From Marinobacter daepoensis DSM 16072 (lineage in GTDB: Bacteria; Pseudomonadota; Gammaproteobacteria; Pseudomonadales; Oleiphilaceae): a stretch of 64,000 nucleotides of DNA. Positions within the stretch are counted from its first letter, which is position 1; every line of letters starts with the position of its first letter. Under the pieces are notes generated by a model, which was not told the origin of the DNA, ran no database searches, and worked only from the letters and a program-made list of their open reading frames with translations. Below are positions 1 to 12,593 of the stretch, one piece after another. Made by a program: the position numbers and the translations under genes. The DNA lies in contig NZ_ATWI01000013.1 of NCBI RefSeq assembly GCF_000421165.1, positions 65,479 through 129,478 on the forward strand, written 5' to 3'.

Positions 1-1096
<1,096 letters not shown>

Positions 1097-1128
1097 ACGT
1101 CGTCCCTGCTCTCAACCCCCGAAGACTA

Positions 1129-2226
1129 TCATTCCGCCTTCGGCAGAAACGCCTTCAAGGTATCGCGAATGTTGTCTGAGGACGCCGCCTCTGTGACAAA
1201 AGCGTCGCCAATGGCTTTGAGCAAAACCAGACGAAGGCGACCATCTACATTTTTTTTATCAACGGACATCAGGTTCATAAAATCCTCATCCGTCATTGCT
1301 TCGGGCGCCGCTTCCGGCAACCTGGCACGCTGTATCAACGCAGTGACCCGGGCTTTGTCATCCGATGAGATCAATCCCTCTCGAACGGACAGATCTGCGG
1401 CCATCATCATTCCGGTACCGACGGCCTCTCCATGAAGCCAGTTTCCGTAACCGGCAAAGGTCTCTATGGCATGGCCAAAGGTATGGCCCAGATTCAGAAT
1501 CGCCCGGATGCCTCCCTCCTTCTCATCCTGAGCAACCACCTCCGCCTTGCAGGCACAGGAACGATAGATCGCCTCTCCCAGAGTGTCAGCATCAAGCCCG
1601 AGGAGCTTCTCTATGGCTCCTTCCAGCCAGGCCAGAAACGGCTCATCCTGAATCAAGCCGTACTTGATGACTTCGGCCAGCCCCGCGGACACTTCCCTTG
1701 GCGGCAAGGTCTTCAACGTATCAGTATCGATGAGTACCGCTTGCGGCTGATGAAACGCGCCCACCATGTTTTTGCCAAGCGGATGATTAACGCCGGTCTT
1801 CCCCCCCACCGAGGAGTCAACCTGAGAGAGTAGCGTGGTCGGAACCTGAATGAAGGGAACCCCGCGCTGATAACTGGCTGCGGCAAAGCCCGCCATATCG
1901 CCAACGACCCCACCCCCCAATGCAACAATGGTGGTTTTCCGGGTATGACGCTTCTCCAAAAGCGCATCAAATATCAGGTTCAGCGTCTGCCAATCCTTGA
2001 ACTGCTCGCCATCCGGCAGGATAACCACATCAACGACCTTGCCAGGGAAGCAGCGTTTCACCTTTTCCAGATACAAAGGACCGACCGTATCATTGGTGAC
2101 AATCATCACCTGCTGCCCAGCCACCCAAGGCGTCAGGTCAATTGAGCCCAGCAACCCCTGACCAATGATGATGGGGTAGCTACGCTCTCCCAGATCAACC
2201 TTGAGCTCTCGTAATACCTTGTGCAT
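1129..2226 (-). CDS. aroB: 3-dehydroquinate synthase
   Basis: Second step of the shikimate pathway: NAD- and metal-dependent conversion of DAHP to 3-dehydroquinate in the cytosol. Recognisable motifs are the nucleotide-binding [14 protein letters not shown], the [20 protein letters not shown] stretch and the metal-site region [11 protein letters not shown]. The 365-residue length from the ATG at 2226 fits the family (about 360). The frame is open up to 2340, but [17 protein letters not shown] is the typical AroB start and is preceded by AGGGAAGG. The start lies inside the last 32 bases of aroK, so the two are translationally linked. It is followed by the DamX-like gene. Confidence 0.97.
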   Translation of the reverse strand: MHKVLRELKVDLGERSYPIIIGQGLLGSIDLTPWVAGQQVMIVTNDTVGPLYLEKVKRCFPGKVVDVVILPDGEQFKDWQTLNLIFDALLEKRHTRKTTIVALGGGVVGDMAGFAAASYQRGVPFIQVPTTLLSQVDSSVGGKTGVNHPLGKNMVGAFHQPQAVLIDTDTLKTLPPREVSAGLAEVIKYGLIQDEPFLAWLEGAIEKLLGLDADTLGEAIYRSCACKAEVVAQDEKEGGIRAILNLGHTFGHAIETFAGYGNWLHGEAVGTGMMMAADLSVREGLISSDDKARVTALIQRARLPEAAPEAMTDEDFMNLMSVDKKNVDGRLRLVLLKAIGDAFVTEAASSDNIRDTLKAFLPKAE

Positions 2227-2785
2227 TCTGCCTTCCCTCTTTTCGCCTCTGCCTTCTATGCCGGGGTGTCTTCGGGTTAATTCGATTAACCAATTGCCGA
2301 ACGACCAGCCTCGGGCTTTTCCGGTCGGTATACATAACAATGTCGGCCAACTCGGTATACAGCGGGTCTCTCACCGCAAACAGTCGCCTCAACACAGCCT
2401 CAGGATCCTCGTTCTGCAGCAACGGCCGGTTTCGGTCCTTACGGGTACGCTCCACCTGCTGCTCAATGGACGTTTTGAGATAAACAACAACGGAGCTCTT
2501 TTTCAGCAAACCATGGTTCTCTGCCCGCATGACAGCGCCACCGCCCGTTGCCAACACCACACCAACCTCATTGGACAACTCATCCAGCATAGCGGTTTCC
2601 CGCTGCCGAAAGCCCAGCTCTCCTTCAACGTCAAAAATCCAGGGTATGTTGGCACCGCAACGCTCTTCGATAATCCGGTCAGAGTCCAGAAAACGATACC
2701 CCAATTCCTTGGCTAACATCCGGCCAATGGTCGTTTTCCCAGCCCCCATGGGCCCAACCAGAACAACTCGTTTGGGCAAAGACAT
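2195..2785 (-). CDS. aroK: Shikimate kinase
   Basis: Phosphorylates shikimate with ATP, the fifth shikimate-pathway step. P-loop [14 protein letters not shown] near residues 11-24, the shikimate-binding DSDRIIE segment, the GGG of [10 protein letters not shown] and the lid arginines in [11 protein letters not shown] are all visible. At 196 residues it is about 20 longer than the common 172-175, with a basic tail that overlaps the start of aroB. pilQ lies upstream, separated by a bidirectional terminator hairpin, so aroK-aroB-damX may be a unit of its own even though the whole pil-aro-damX order is conserved. Confidence 0.96.
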   Translation of the reverse strand: MSLPKRVVLVGPMGAGKTTIGRMLAKELGYRFLDSDRIIEERCGANIPWIFDVEGELGFRQRETAMLDELSNEVGVVLATGGGAVMRAENHGLLKKSSVVVYLKTSIEQQVERTRKDRNRPLLQNEDPEAVLRRLFAVRDPLYTELADIVMYTDRKSPRLVVRQLVNRINPKTPRHRRQRRKEGRQNAQGITRAQG

Positions 2786-2880
2786 AATTTCCGCTCAACA
2801 GGTTTCAGGCGGGTGAGAATAGCACAAGGGCATACAATCCATAAGCAGACAAAAGCCGTCAGAACCCACTGAACAAAAAA

Positions 2881-2907
2881 AACCGCCGGGGTTAGCGGCG
2901 GTTTTTT
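2881..2907 (-). terminator. Rho-independent terminator downstream of pilQ
   Basis: Stem AACCGCC / GGCGGTT with a short loop (ggggttagc), flanked by an A run on the left and TTTTTT on the right, so it could act in both directions. It sits between the pilQ stop and the aroK start and should separate the pil operon from aroKB. Confidence 0.8.
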
Positions 2908-2922
2908 AAGACGATCCCAGAC

Positions 2923-5043
2923 TTACTGCAGGATGTCGTTCTTGATGATCTTCGGCGTGATGAAGATCAGCAGCTCACTGCGCTCATCAATATGCTCAGT
3001 GCGCTTGAAAAGACGACCAAGGTACGGGATATCACCAAGGAACGGGGTCTTCGTGGTCTGAGTTGCAACTTCCGACTGGAAGATCCCACCCAGTACCACT
3101 GTCTCGCCATTTGCCACCAGAACCTGGGTAGTCACTTCATTGGTATTGATAGAAGGAATGCCCGCTGTGACTTCACCCCGGGAATCCTGATTCACCACAA
3201 GATCCATGATGATCTTATCGTCAGGCGTGATCTGAGGAGTCACTTCCAGGGACAACACCGCTTCTTTGAACGAAACGGAAGTTGCTCCACTGGAAGAGGC
3301 TTCCTGATAAGGAATTTCCTCACCCGACTTAATGGAAGCAGACTGCCTGTCAGCCGTGACAACCCGCGGTTGAGAAACCACTTCGGCACGTCCATCGCTC
3401 TCCAGAGCAGACAACTCCAAGTCAATCAGGAAGTCGTCACTACCCCAACCGATCGCGAAAGAAGATGCTCCTTCTCCGCTTACACCAAGATCGACACCCA
3501 GAGCACCCGGGAACGTAATAGTGTTACTACCACCACCCGCAGCATCCCGGGCTTCCTGAAGCGTGCCAAGCGAGCCGCCAACGGTGAACACGTCATCACC
3601 ACTCACATCATAGGCTGCACCACCCCAACGGACACCCAAGTCTTCCGCCACGTTGGTTTGAGCCCGGACAATCCTTGCTTCAATGGATACCTGACGCACC
3701 GGAACGTCCCAAGTGGCCACGAGGCGTCGAATTTCTTCCAGCTTCTCTGCGGTTTCCCGAACGCTGATGGTATTGGTTCTTACATCTGATGAGACAAACC
3801 CGCGGGAAGAGATCAGCTCCTCATCCGCCTGAATGAGTGCAACAACGTCAGCCGCTTTAGCATAGTTCACCTGGATAATGTCCAGACGAACCGGAGCCAA
3901 TTCAGCAATCTGCTTATTCGTCTCAAGCTCCAGCTTTTCGCGGGCAGCAATTTCTTCCGCTGGTGCGACCAGCAGCACGTTACCAATCTGACGCTTATCC
4001 AGCCCTTTGGTTTTGAGAATCAGATCCAGTGCCTGATCCCAGGGAACGTTCTGCAACCGCAGAGTAATACTTCCGCCGACGGTATCACTGGCAACAAGGT
4101 TAAGGCCGGTGAAATCCGCGATCAGCTGGAGCACAGAACGCACCTCAATGTCCTGGAAATTCAGCGACAGCTTCTCACCGGTATACGGGAACTTCTCTTC
4201 CCGACGCGCCTCGGCCTCTTCCTGAGTCAGTTCCTCAACACTAACCGTAAACTCTCTGCCGGACTGATAGGCGATATAGTCATAATCCCCTTCCGGACGG
4301 ATTTCGACAATGGCGCTGCCATCTTCCACAAAGGTGTCAATTCGGGTAACCGGCGTCGCGAAGTCCGTTACATCCAGACGCCGACGCAGATCTGCAGGCA
4401 CAACAAGATCCGGCATCGTCAGCCTGATCCGACCGCCCAACTCATTCAGGTTAACCGTGGCGGTACTGCTGCCAAGATCGACGATGACACGCCCTTCCCC
4501 GGCCTTACCACGGCGGAAATCAACCCCAGCCAGGGCATTCCCGCCCTCAGAGCCTCCGGATGCAGAAGTGGCGGCCCGCTGCTGAGCGGCCATCGCGCTG
4601 CCACCACCATCGGCCTCCCCTCCAATCGTCATGACCAGAGAATTACTCGTGCGCACGGTGTCGTGAGGTACCAATTCCACCAGGTTAAAAATCAGACGGG
4701 TCCGGTCTTTGGTCTCAACAACCGTTACGCTCTGGGCATTACCCGTACCAAGAGGAATACTGCGCTGATTCAGAGCACTGGCTGTATCCTTGAGGTCAAC
4801 CGCAATTCTGGCCGGACGCTCAATGGTGTAACCGGATGGTTCTGGCGGCGTTCCATCAAACTGCATGGTCACTTCCAGGCGCTCACCCGGCAGCGACGAA
4901 AACGACAAGTCTTGCAGCGTGACCGCGCTGGCCAGGCCGCTCCATAACCCGATGGCAATAACGCCCACGCAGACATTGAGTTTTTTGAACATCGCTAGCC
5001 TCGACCCTGACCTTGTTTTTTCGTGCATTTTTCTTTCGTTCAT
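2923..5043 (-). CDS. pilQ: Type IV pilus secretin PilQ
   Basis: Outer-membrane secretin through which the type IV pilus passes. The order of parts is a signal peptide (MFKKLNVCVGVIAIGLW then SGLASA), AMIN-type domains that bind peptidoglycan (roughly residues 40-260), an STN/N0 domain (LNFQDIEVRSVLQLIADFTG), an N1-type domain and the C-terminal secretin domain ending in GDIPYLGRLFKRTEHIDERS and ELLIFITPKI. 706 residues is normal for PilQ. The ATG at 5043 has AAGGAG 10 bases upstream and lies 14 bases after pilP; an internal ATG at 4992 starting exactly at the signal peptide is an alternative. It is the last gene of pilMNOPQ. Confidence 0.97.
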   Translation of the reverse strand: MNERKMHEKTRSGSRLAMFKKLNVCVGVIAIGLWSGLASAVTLQDLSFSSLPGERLEVTMQFDGTPPEPSGYTIERPARIAVDLKDTASALNQRSIPLGTGNAQSVTVVETKDRTRLIFNLVELVPHDTVRTSNSLVMTIGGEADGGGSAMAAQQRAATSASGGSEGGNALAGVDFRRGKAGEGRVIVDLGSSTATVNLNELGGRIRLTMPDLVVPADLRRRLDVTDFATPVTRIDTFVEDGSAIVEIRPEGDYDYIAYQSGREFTVSVEELTQEEAEARREEKFPYTGEKLSLNFQDIEVRSVLQLIADFTGLNLVASDTVGGSITLRLQNVPWDQALDLILKTKGLDKRQIGNVLLVAPAEEIAAREKLELETNKQIAELAPVRLDIIQVNYAKAADVVALIQADEELISSRGFVSSDVRTNTISVRETAEKLEEIRRLVATWDVPVRQVSIEARIVRAQTNVAEDLGVRWGGAAYDVSGDDVFTVGGSLGTLQEARDAAGGGSNTITFPGALGVDLGVSGEGASSFAIGWGSDDFLIDLELSALESDGRAEVVSQPRVVTADRQSASIKSGEEIPYQEASSSGATSVSFKEAVLSLEVTPQITPDDKIIMDLVVNQDSRGEVTAGIPSINTNEVTTQVLVANGETVVLGGIFQSEVATQTTKTPFLGDIPYLGRLFKRTEHIDERSELLIFITPKIIKNDILQ

Positions 5044-5057
5044 ACCGTTACCGCTCC

Positions 5058-5606
5058 TTAGCCCTCATCCAAAGACAGGGAGCGCGGGCGTTCGACCCAA
5101 CCACCCCGGCCATTCGGAACGATTTCAATCAGCTCAATGCGGGTTTCACCGACCCCCACAATGCGACCATAGTTCTGCCCCATGTAATTGCCGGAACGGA
5201 CTCGGTGAATCCCTCCGGCATCATCACGGACCAAGGCAAACAAATTGCCTTCAATGCCCTGAAGTGTGCCGACCATGGACAGCGACTTAAGGTCAAAATT
5301 CTCCAGCACCTCCCGTGGACGATCCAGATCCGGCTCTACATCACTGACCGGCTGCTCATCTACCATGGTCAACTGCACATCGACCGGAGGCTCAAACGGT
5401 GCCCGCCGATCCGCTGCAGAATAACTGAACGCTTCATAAGCCTTGAACTCGGGCAAGGGCTCTACGTGCCCTCGGGGTTTGGCCCGGGTATCCGCCATAA
5501 ACTTGTCGAGATCTGAAAAGCTGTTTCCCTGGGAACAAGCCGTCAACAAAGACGCCAGACACACACCCAGCCAGGCTTTTCCCGCATGCTTTCCTGTCAT
5601 GCTCAT
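5058..5606 (-). CDS. pilP: Type IV pilus assembly lipoprotein PilP
   Basis: Inner-membrane lipoprotein linking the PilMNO platform to the PilQ secretin in the periplasm. The N-terminus has a lipobox LLTAC with Cys24, then a proline-rich stretch and a C-terminal beta domain (SMVGTLQGIEGNLFALVRD ... VRSGNYMGQNYGRIV) typical of PilP. 182 residues fits the family. Its start overlaps the pilO stop by four bases. Confidence 0.97.
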   Translation of the reverse strand: MSMTGKHAGKAWLGVCLASLLTACSQGNSFSDLDKFMADTRAKPRGHVEPLPEFKAYEAFSYSAADRRAPFEPPVDVQLTMVDEQPVSDVEPDLDRPREVLENFDLKSLSMVGTLQGIEGNLFALVRDDAGGIHRVRSGNYMGQNYGRIVGVGETRIELIEIVPNGRGGWVERPRSLSLDEG

Positions 5607-6214
5607 TCTCCAGCCCGGTAGCGATAAGTACGGGCAACCACCTGCATATCGAGCTGGTCACCGTCTCCGCCAATTGGTTTGATGGTTAAGTCATGCAACG
5701 TAACAATACGCGGCAGGCTTGCCACACTGCTCACAAACGATGCCAACTCATGATAGGAGCCAGACACCCGTATATTGATCGGAAGCTCGGAATAGAAATC
5801 TCGCTGCTGTTCCGGCTGAAGTTTGACTTCCTGCAATGCCAGGCCGCTTCCCAACGCCGTATTGGTGATATCTTCCAGCAAACCAGGCACCTCGGTTTCA
5901 CTGGGCAACTGGCGCACGAGAGCCCCGAAGGTCTCTTCCATTTCAGCCATCTGCGCCTTGAAAACCTCCAGGTTGGCCACCTGATACGCCTTTTGCTCAT
6001 AACGCTGCTTCAGGTCTCTTTCCTGCTGCTCAACCCGGTCGAGCTGCGCATACTGGTCCTTGATAAAAAACCAGTACCCGCCTCCGAGAATCAAACCAAA
6101 AACAAGCAAAGCAACAATGGCCTTGACCGGCGCAGGCCAGATACCTGCGTTGTTGAGGTCCAGATCATTAATGTCAAATTCGTTCAGGCTTTTCAGTGAG
6201 TCCGCGAGGCTCAT
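5603..6214 (-). CDS. pilO: Type IV pilus inner-membrane platform protein PilO
   Basis: Bitopic inner-membrane protein that pairs with PilN to form the alignment complex. One transmembrane helix lies near residues 28-50 (VKAIVALLVFGLILGGGYWF), followed by a coiled coil (QYAQLDRVEQQERDLKQRYE) and a ferredoxin-like periplasmic domain (ITNTALGSGLALQEVKLQPE). 203 residues is typical. It overlaps pilN and pilP by four bases each. Confidence 0.97.
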   Translation of the reverse strand: MSLADSLKSLNEFDINDLDLNNAGIWPAPVKAIVALLVFGLILGGGYWFFIKDQYAQLDRVEQQERDLKQRYEQKAYQVANLEVFKAQMAEMEETFGALVRQLPSETEVPGLLEDITNTALGSGLALQEVKLQPEQQRDFYSELPINIRVSGSYHELASFVSSVASLPRIVTLHDLTIKPIGGDGDQLDMQVVARTYRYRAGE

Positions 6215-6776
6215 TGTTCATCCTCCCCTTCGGGCTCTGGAGTCCGTTGCTGGACAGAGAGATTGAATTGGCTGTAACCGGCCCGCGCACTGTCAGCCGC
6301 AGCCACATTCGTCAGATTAGGGTTTGAGAACCAGTCCGACTCATCAAAGTGCCGCATCAGATTAGAAATACGACTGTTTGACTCCGCCATACCGACGATA
6401 TCCAATCGGTTGCCCGCTTTTTTCAGGTCCAGATAAAACAGTCCATCAGGAAGCGTTCGCACCAACTCGTCGAATACGCGGACGATGACCGGACGCTTGC
6501 CCTGAAGATCCTGAATAACCTGCATACGAGCCAGCAGCTCATCACGCTGGCGTTTGAGGTTTTCAATTTCTTTGATCTGTTTATCCAACGCCTTTGTCGC
6601 CGTTTCGATATATGCGTTACGGGACTGCTGGTAGGCAATGCGATTGTCCATATCGGACTTCCAGAGAAAAGCCAGACCTGCAGCAATGATCACGGCTCCC
6701 AGAATCAGGACCACGAACTGTTTCTGCTTCTCCGCCCGAAGCTCTTCCCGCCAAGGCCTGAGGTTAATTTTTGCCA

Positions 6777-6777
<1 letters not shown>
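6211..6777 (-). CDS. pilN: Type IV pilus inner-membrane platform protein PilN
   Basis: Begins with the short cytoplasmic motif MAKINLRPWREELR, the conserved INLLPWR-type tail that PilN inserts into PilM. A transmembrane helix (QFVVLILGAVIIAAGLAFLW), a coiled coil and a periplasmic fold (GLFYLDLKKAGNRLDIVGMA) follow. The start overlaps the end of pilM by one base. 188 residues fits the family. Confidence 0.97.
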
Positions 6778-7850
<1,073 letters not shown>

Positions 7851-8078
7851 CTATACCTGGTTAAATGCACCCGGCGTTGGAACCCCTGAACCACTCCCTG
7901 TAAAGGCGATCATTTCAGAGGCGTTCTATGTATTTTTTATGTAAGAGAATTTCTTGTTTTTTCCGTCTACAATGCAAGCTCTCGATTTACGGGAGACATT
8001 GCAGACAGCGAGGCGACCGAACCTTCCTAAAGCAATTTCTCAAATAATAGACCTATATCCAACAGTTGTCAGAAAAAA

Positions 8079-10604
8079 ATGTCTCATTTGTTGCGTACAT
8101 CTCGCGTTTTCGCCTGGTTCTTTCTAACCGGCCTGAGTGTCGCCATCATCATTGCCTCAAGCCTGTATCTTTATCTTCGGCCCAACCTGCCACCAGTTGA
8201 ACAGCTGCTGGACGTCAGATTGCAAACGCCCCTGAGGGTATATAGCAAAGACAACAGATTAATAGCAGAATTCGGTGAAAAGAGAAGGGCACCGATCACA
8301 ATAGAACAGATCCCTACAATTCAGTTACAAGCCTTTCTGGCCGCGGAAGACGCTCGTTTTTACGATCACCCGGGAGTCGACATCAAAGGCCTGACGCGGG
8401 CTGCCGTGGAACTGATCACGACCGGATCCATCCAGTCTGGCGGCAGCACCATCACGATGCAGGTTGCAAAAAATTACTTTTTGTCACGAGATCGGACCTT
8501 CATTCGAAAGTTCAACGAGATACTACTGGCTCTTCAGATTGAACGTGAACTCGACAAAAACCACATCCTTGAGCTCTACCTGAACAAAATCTACCTTGGC
8601 AACCGCGCATACGGCATTGCAGCCGCAGCCCAGGTTTACTATGACAAACCGGTTAAGGAGCTCTCGCTCGCCCAGATGGCCATGCTGGCAGGGCTACCCA
8701 AAGCCCCCTCAGCCTTCAACCCACTGGCAAACCCTGAGCGGGCACTGATTCGCCGGAACTGGATTCTTGGCCGAATGAGAGACCTGGGCTACATAACTGA
8801 AGACGCCTGGTCACTGGCAGCAAACGCTCCGTTAACCGCGACCTACAACACACGCGAAGCGGAAGTGGATGCCGACTATGTTGCAGAGATGGCCAGAGCA
8901 GAAATGGTTCGTCGCTTTGGAGAGGACGCCTACACGGAGGGCTATAGCGTCACCCTAACCGTTGACAGCACCCGACAACAGGCTGCCACAGACACCCTGA
9001 GATCCGGGCTGGAGGCTTACGATCGCCGCCATGGATTCCGGGGCCCTATTGGCCAGATCGACATTGAGAACCTGACACCGGCAGAGCTGTCTGACCAACT
9101 ACTCAGCTATTCTCGCATTGAAGCCCTGGTGCCAGCCGTTGTGACCAGCGTAGACGACGAAAAGAACGAAGCCCAGGTACACACCCGACGCTTTGGCCCC
9201 GGCATCATGCCATTCGAAACCATGACCTGGGCGCGACGCTACCGCACCGAACGCTATACCGGCCCAGAGCCCAAAGCCCCCTCCGACGTGGTCAGCGCAG
9301 GAGATGTCGTCTACGTGAAAATTGACCAACTCCCGCAGGTCACGAACACCGAGGCCGACCCAAGCGAGCAACCAAACGAGGAGACAGCCCCCTCAGAACT
9401 GCGCGTGTCACTCACTCAGGCACCGGATGTGGAAGGCGCCCTGATCTCCCTGACCGCGAAAACCGGCGCCATTGAAGCCCTTGCTGGCGGCTACAGCTTC
9501 AATCAAAGCAAATACAACCGAGCCACACAGGCTAACCGCCAACCAGGCTCGACGTTCAAGCCTTTCCTCTACCTGTCCGCTCTCGAGAATGGAAGAACGC
9601 CCGCCACCATATACAACGATGCCCCAATCGTCTTTGAAGACTCCAGCCTGGAGACCTCCTGGCGGCCACAGAATTCTTCCGGCCAGTTTTATGGCCCCAC
9701 AACCTTGCGCAAAGGCCTGTACCGTTCCCGCAACCTGGTCTCCATCCGCCTGCTCAGGGACATTGGCATCAACACCACACTGGACTACCTGAAGCGTCTC
9801 AAACTGCCGACAGAGAACATGCCCGCCAACCTGTCACTGTCTCTGGGCAGCGGACTTCTGACCCCAATGGATCTCGCACGGGGCTTTGCCGTAGTGGCAA
9901 ACGGCGGCTACGACGTCCAGCCTTACCTGATTGAGCGCATTGAAGAGGCTGACGGCTCTATCGTTTATGAGGCTCCGGAAACCATACTCTGCGATAGAAA
10001 CTGCCCAACCTCGCCCCGCCAATCGGAGCCCGTCGACATTGCCGGTGACACAGAGGGAATGACACTTCCAGCAGCCCAGGCTGAAGAAACATCAGATGAA
10101 CCCAGAGTCATGCCCCGCCTGGCTGACGAACGCTCGGTCTACATCATGCACTCAATGCTGCAGGATGTCGTGAAACGCGGCACAGGCCGGCGCGCCCTCG
10201 CCCTTAATCGCAGCGACCTGGCTGGCAAGACCGGCACAACCAACGAACAGAAAGACACCTGGTTTGCAGGCTTCAACCATGACGTTGCTACCACTGTCTG
10301 GGTCGGTTTTGACCAGCCAGCCCCCCTTGGCCGCGGCGAATACGGCGCAAGCACAGCCCTGCCCATCTGGGTTGAATATATGAAAGTTGCGCTGAAAGAC
10401 AGACCAAGCGCCACCATGCCCAGACCCAACGGCATCGCAAACATTCGCATCAACCCGGAAACGGGCGAACGGGCGCGCCCCGGAGAAGACGGCATTTTTG
10501 AGCTGTTCAAGCAAGAGGAGGCGCCCGCCCCCCTGCCCGCGCAAGGTAACGGCACACATACAGACAACGGCAACGGCGATGACCTGTCCCGACAGATTTT
10601 CTGA
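8079..10604 (+). CDS. mrcA: Penicillin-binding protein 1A (bifunctional peptidoglycan synthase)
   Basis: Class A PBP, often called ponA or mrcA, that polymerises glycan strands and cross-links peptides in the periplasm. A membrane anchor lies near residues 10-32. The glycosyltransferase domain has AAEDARFYDHPGVDIKG and GGSTITMQVAKN. An OB-like insert follows, then a transpeptidase domain with the catalytic SxxK as STFK (residues 491-494), the SxN motif as SRN, and KTGTT near the C-terminus. 841 residues is within the PBP1A range. Divergent placement from pilM is conserved in Pseudomonas relatives. A strong terminator follows. Confidence 0.97.
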   Translation: MSHLLRTSRVFAWFFLTGLSVAIIIASSLYLYLRPNLPPVEQLLDVRLQTPLRVYSKDNRLIAEFGEKRRAPITIEQIPTIQLQAFLAAEDARFYDHPGVDIKGLTRAAVELITTGSIQSGGSTITMQVAKNYFLSRDRTFIRKFNEILLALQIERELDKNHILELYLNKIYLGNRAYGIAAAAQVYYDKPVKELSLAQMAMLAGLPKAPSAFNPLANPERALIRRNWILGRMRDLGYITEDAWSLAANAPLTATYNTREAEVDADYVAEMARAEMVRRFGEDAYTEGYSVTLTVDSTRQQAATDTLRSGLEAYDRRHGFRGPIGQIDIENLTPAELSDQLLSYSRIEALVPAVVTSVDDEKNEAQVHTRRFGPGIMPFETMTWARRYRTERYTGPEPKAPSDVVSAGDVVYVKIDQLPQVTNTEADPSEQPNEETAPSELRVSLTQAPDVEGALISLTAKTGAIEALAGGYSFNQSKYNRATQANRQPGSTFKPFLYLSALENGRTPATIYNDAPIVFEDSSLETSWRPQNSSGQFYGPTTLRKGLYRSRNLVSIRLLRDIGINTTLDYLKRLKLPTENMPANLSLSLGSGLLTPMDLARGFAVVANGGYDVQPYLIERIEEADGSIVYEAPETILCDRNCPTSPRQSEPVDIAGDTEGMTLPAAQAEETSDEPRVMPRLADERSVYIMHSMLQDVVKRGTGRRALALNRSDLAGKTGTTNEQKDTWFAGFNHDVATTVWVGFDQPAPLGRGEYGASTALPIWVEYMKVALKDRPSATMPRPNGIANIRINPETGERARPGEDGIFELFKQEEAPAPLPAQGNGTHTDNGNGDDLSRQIF

Positions 10605-10637
10605 TCTGTCGGCAAATACCGCCTGACATAAAGGCAC

Positions 10638-10670
10638 AAAAAAACCGACGGGATCTCCGTCGGTTTTTTT
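10638..10670. terminator. Bidirectional terminator between ponA and maeB
   Basis: Perfect 8-bp stem ACCGACGG / CCGTCGGT with loop gatct, preceded by a run of A and followed by seven T. It lies between two convergent genes and can end both transcripts. Confidence 0.9.
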
Positions 10671-10691
10671 ATCTACCAGACAACATCTCGA

Positions 10692-11957
10692 TCAGATAAT
10701 GTCATCCATGGACTTCAGCGGGTAGTGCGCAGGGTACGGATTGCGCGCAACACCGGAATCAACAGCCGCGCGAGCCACGGCCGCCGGAACAACCTCCAGC
10801 AGGCGAACATCCATCGGCTTCGGAATGATATAGTCCTTACCAAACGCCAACGCCTCAACGCCATAAGCTTCGCAGATTTCCTGAGGCACCGACTCTTTGG
10901 CCAGCTCACGGATAGCGTTGACCGCTGCCACCTTCATCTCTTCGTTGATCGCGGTTGCACGAACGTCCAACGCACCACGGAAGATGAACGGGAATCCAAG
11001 AACGTTGTTTACCTGGTTCGGATAATCGGAACGACCGGTCGCCATGATCAAATCATCACGAGTAGCCATGGCCAGCTCATAATTGATCTCAGGGTCCGGG
11101 TTTGAACAAGCAAACACGATCGGATTCGGAGCCATCTTCTTCAGCTGATCCGCTCCCAGCAGGTCCGGACCGGACAGCCCCAGGAATACGTCTGCACCGT
11201 CGATGGCATCATCCAGAGTGCGCTTATCCGTGTCGTTCGCGAACATCGCTTTGTATTGGTTCAGATCGTCACGACCAGAGTGGATCACACCCTTACGGTC
11301 GAGCATGAAAATGTTCTCAGAGCGCATCCCGCAACTGATCAGCAATTTCACGCAAGCACTGGCGGCCGCACCGGCACCCAGACAAACCACCGTTGCTTCT
11401 TCGATTTTCTTGCCCTGCAACTCAAGAGCATTGATCATGCCTGCTGCAGTAACAATCGCTGTACCATGCTGGTCATCATGGAAAATCGGCACATTACATT
11501 TTTCGATCAGCGCGCGCTCAATCTCGAAACACTCCGGAGCCTTGATGTCTTCGAGGTTGATACCACCAAAGGTATCAGCGATACGCTCAACCGTTTCAAT
11601 AAACGCTTGCGGGCTTTCGGAATTCACTTCGATGTCAAAAACATCAATTCCGGCAAAGCGCTTGAACAGTACGCCCTTGCCTTCCATAACCGGCTTGCTC
11701 GCCAGAGGGCCGAGATTACCCAGACCCAGGATGGCAGTACCGTCAGAAATCACGGCAACCAGGTTACCCTTGGCTGTGTACTTGTATGCATTCTCGGGGT
11801 CCTTCGCGATCTCGCGGACCGGCTCGGCAACCCCGGGGCTGTACGCCAGGGAAAGGTCGCGGGACGTCTGGGTCGGCTTGGTGATTTCTACACTCAGCTT
11901 ACCCGGCCGCGGTTTGGCGTGATATTCAAGGGCTGCTTCTTTCAGATCTTGAGACAT
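10692..11957 (-). CDS. maeB: Malic enzyme (oxaloacetate-decarboxylating)
   Basis: Converts malate to pyruvate and CO2 with reduction of NAD(P). Motifs include the catalytic YSPGVAEPVREIAKDP, the metal and substrate stretch SDGTAILGLGNLGP, FHDDQHGTAIV and the dinucleotide-binding VCLGAGAAASACVKLL. It is the short form (421 residues), without the C-terminal phosphotransacetylase-like domain of the long MaeB of E. coli. The frame is open to 12005, but MSQDLKEAALEYH at 11957 is the usual N-terminus. The preferred cofactor cannot be read from the sequence with certainty. Confidence 0.95.
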   Translation of the reverse strand: MSQDLKEAALEYHAKPRPGKLSVEITKPTQTSRDLSLAYSPGVAEPVREIAKDPENAYKYTAKGNLVAVISDGTAILGLGNLGPLASKPVMEGKGVLFKRFAGIDVFDIEVNSESPQAFIETVERIADTFGGINLEDIKAPECFEIERALIEKCNVPIFHDDQHGTAIVTAAGMINALELQGKKIEEATVVCLGAGAAASACVKLLISCGMRSENIFMLDRKGVIHSGRDDLNQYKAMFANDTDKRTLDDAIDGADVFLGLSGPDLLGADQLKKMAPNPIVFACSNPDPEINYELAMATRDDLIMATGRSDYPNQVNNVLGFPFIFRGALDVRATAINEEMKVAAVNAIRELAKESVPQEICEAYGVEALAFGKDYIIPKPMDVRLLEVVPAAVARAAVDSGVARNPYPAHYPLKSMDDII

Positions 11958-12136
11958 TGCCACTGTTCCGTTTGTCACGTTTAAAAGTAAATCCCGCCGA
12001 TGCAAGGAACCCCCTGACCAGCGGAGCGCGCCATTATGGCGCGCTCGTCCTGAAACGACAAGCCGAAATCGAATATTTTATGATCAGTCAATAGTGCATT
12101 TCGCGTATACAAGGTTTTATTTTGCCTCCGGACACA

Positions 12137-12171
12137 AAAAAAGCGCCCGAAGGCGCTTTTTTTGCAAACTT
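12137..12171 (-). terminator. Rho-independent terminator downstream of rpmE
   Basis: Stem AAGCGCC / GGCGCTT closed by a short loop (cgaa) with an A run on the left and T run on the right, placed just after the rpmE stop on the minus strand. Confidence 0.82.
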
Positions 12172-12182
12172 TCCGATCCGAA

Positions 12183-12404
12183 TCAGGCTTTCTTGCCAGC
12201 GATGCGGCCGCCGAAACGCTTGTTGAAACGATCAATACGACCACCGGTGTCCATAACCTTCTGCTTACCAGTGTAAAACGGGTGGCACTGTGAGCAAACG
12301 TCCAGCTGCAGATCGCGACCAATGGTAGAGCGGGTCTTGATCACATTACCGCAGGAACAGGTTGCAGTAATGTCTTCGTACTTCGGGTGAATACCTTCTT
12401 TCAT
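12183..12404 (-). CDS. rpmE: 50S ribosomal protein L31, zinc-binding form
   Basis: Small subunit-bridge protein of the large ribosomal subunit. At 73 residues it carries four cysteines (16, 18, 37, 40) in the CSC / CSQC arrangement of the zinc-containing (C+) L31 type. The zinc-free paralogue, where present, usually substitutes under zinc limitation. A short AT-rich upstream region separates it from divergent priA, as in Pseudomonas. Confidence 0.97.
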   Translation of the reverse strand: MKEGIHPKYEDITATCSCGNVIKTRSTIGRDLQLDVCSQCHPFYTGKQKVMDTGGRIDRFNKRFGGRIAGKKA

Positions 12405-12593
12405 GGCGAACCTCTTTCGGTCATGCCGCTACCTGGTCATCTTGCCAAAACTCGACACGCTTGCCAGGCACCGCATATTTGAATCAATTAAAAAGACCGG
12501 GCACAATCAAGCCCGGCCAGAAACAGACCGCGAATCTTACTGACAAACCCGACCACAGGCAAGTATCTTGGTGCGTTGTAATCCCCGGATGAC

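Noticed and set aside
10139..10639. Long minus-strand open frames inside ponA and other genes
   Set aside because: They are antisense to well-conserved genes, have no SD or family features, and follow the codon bias of the real frame.
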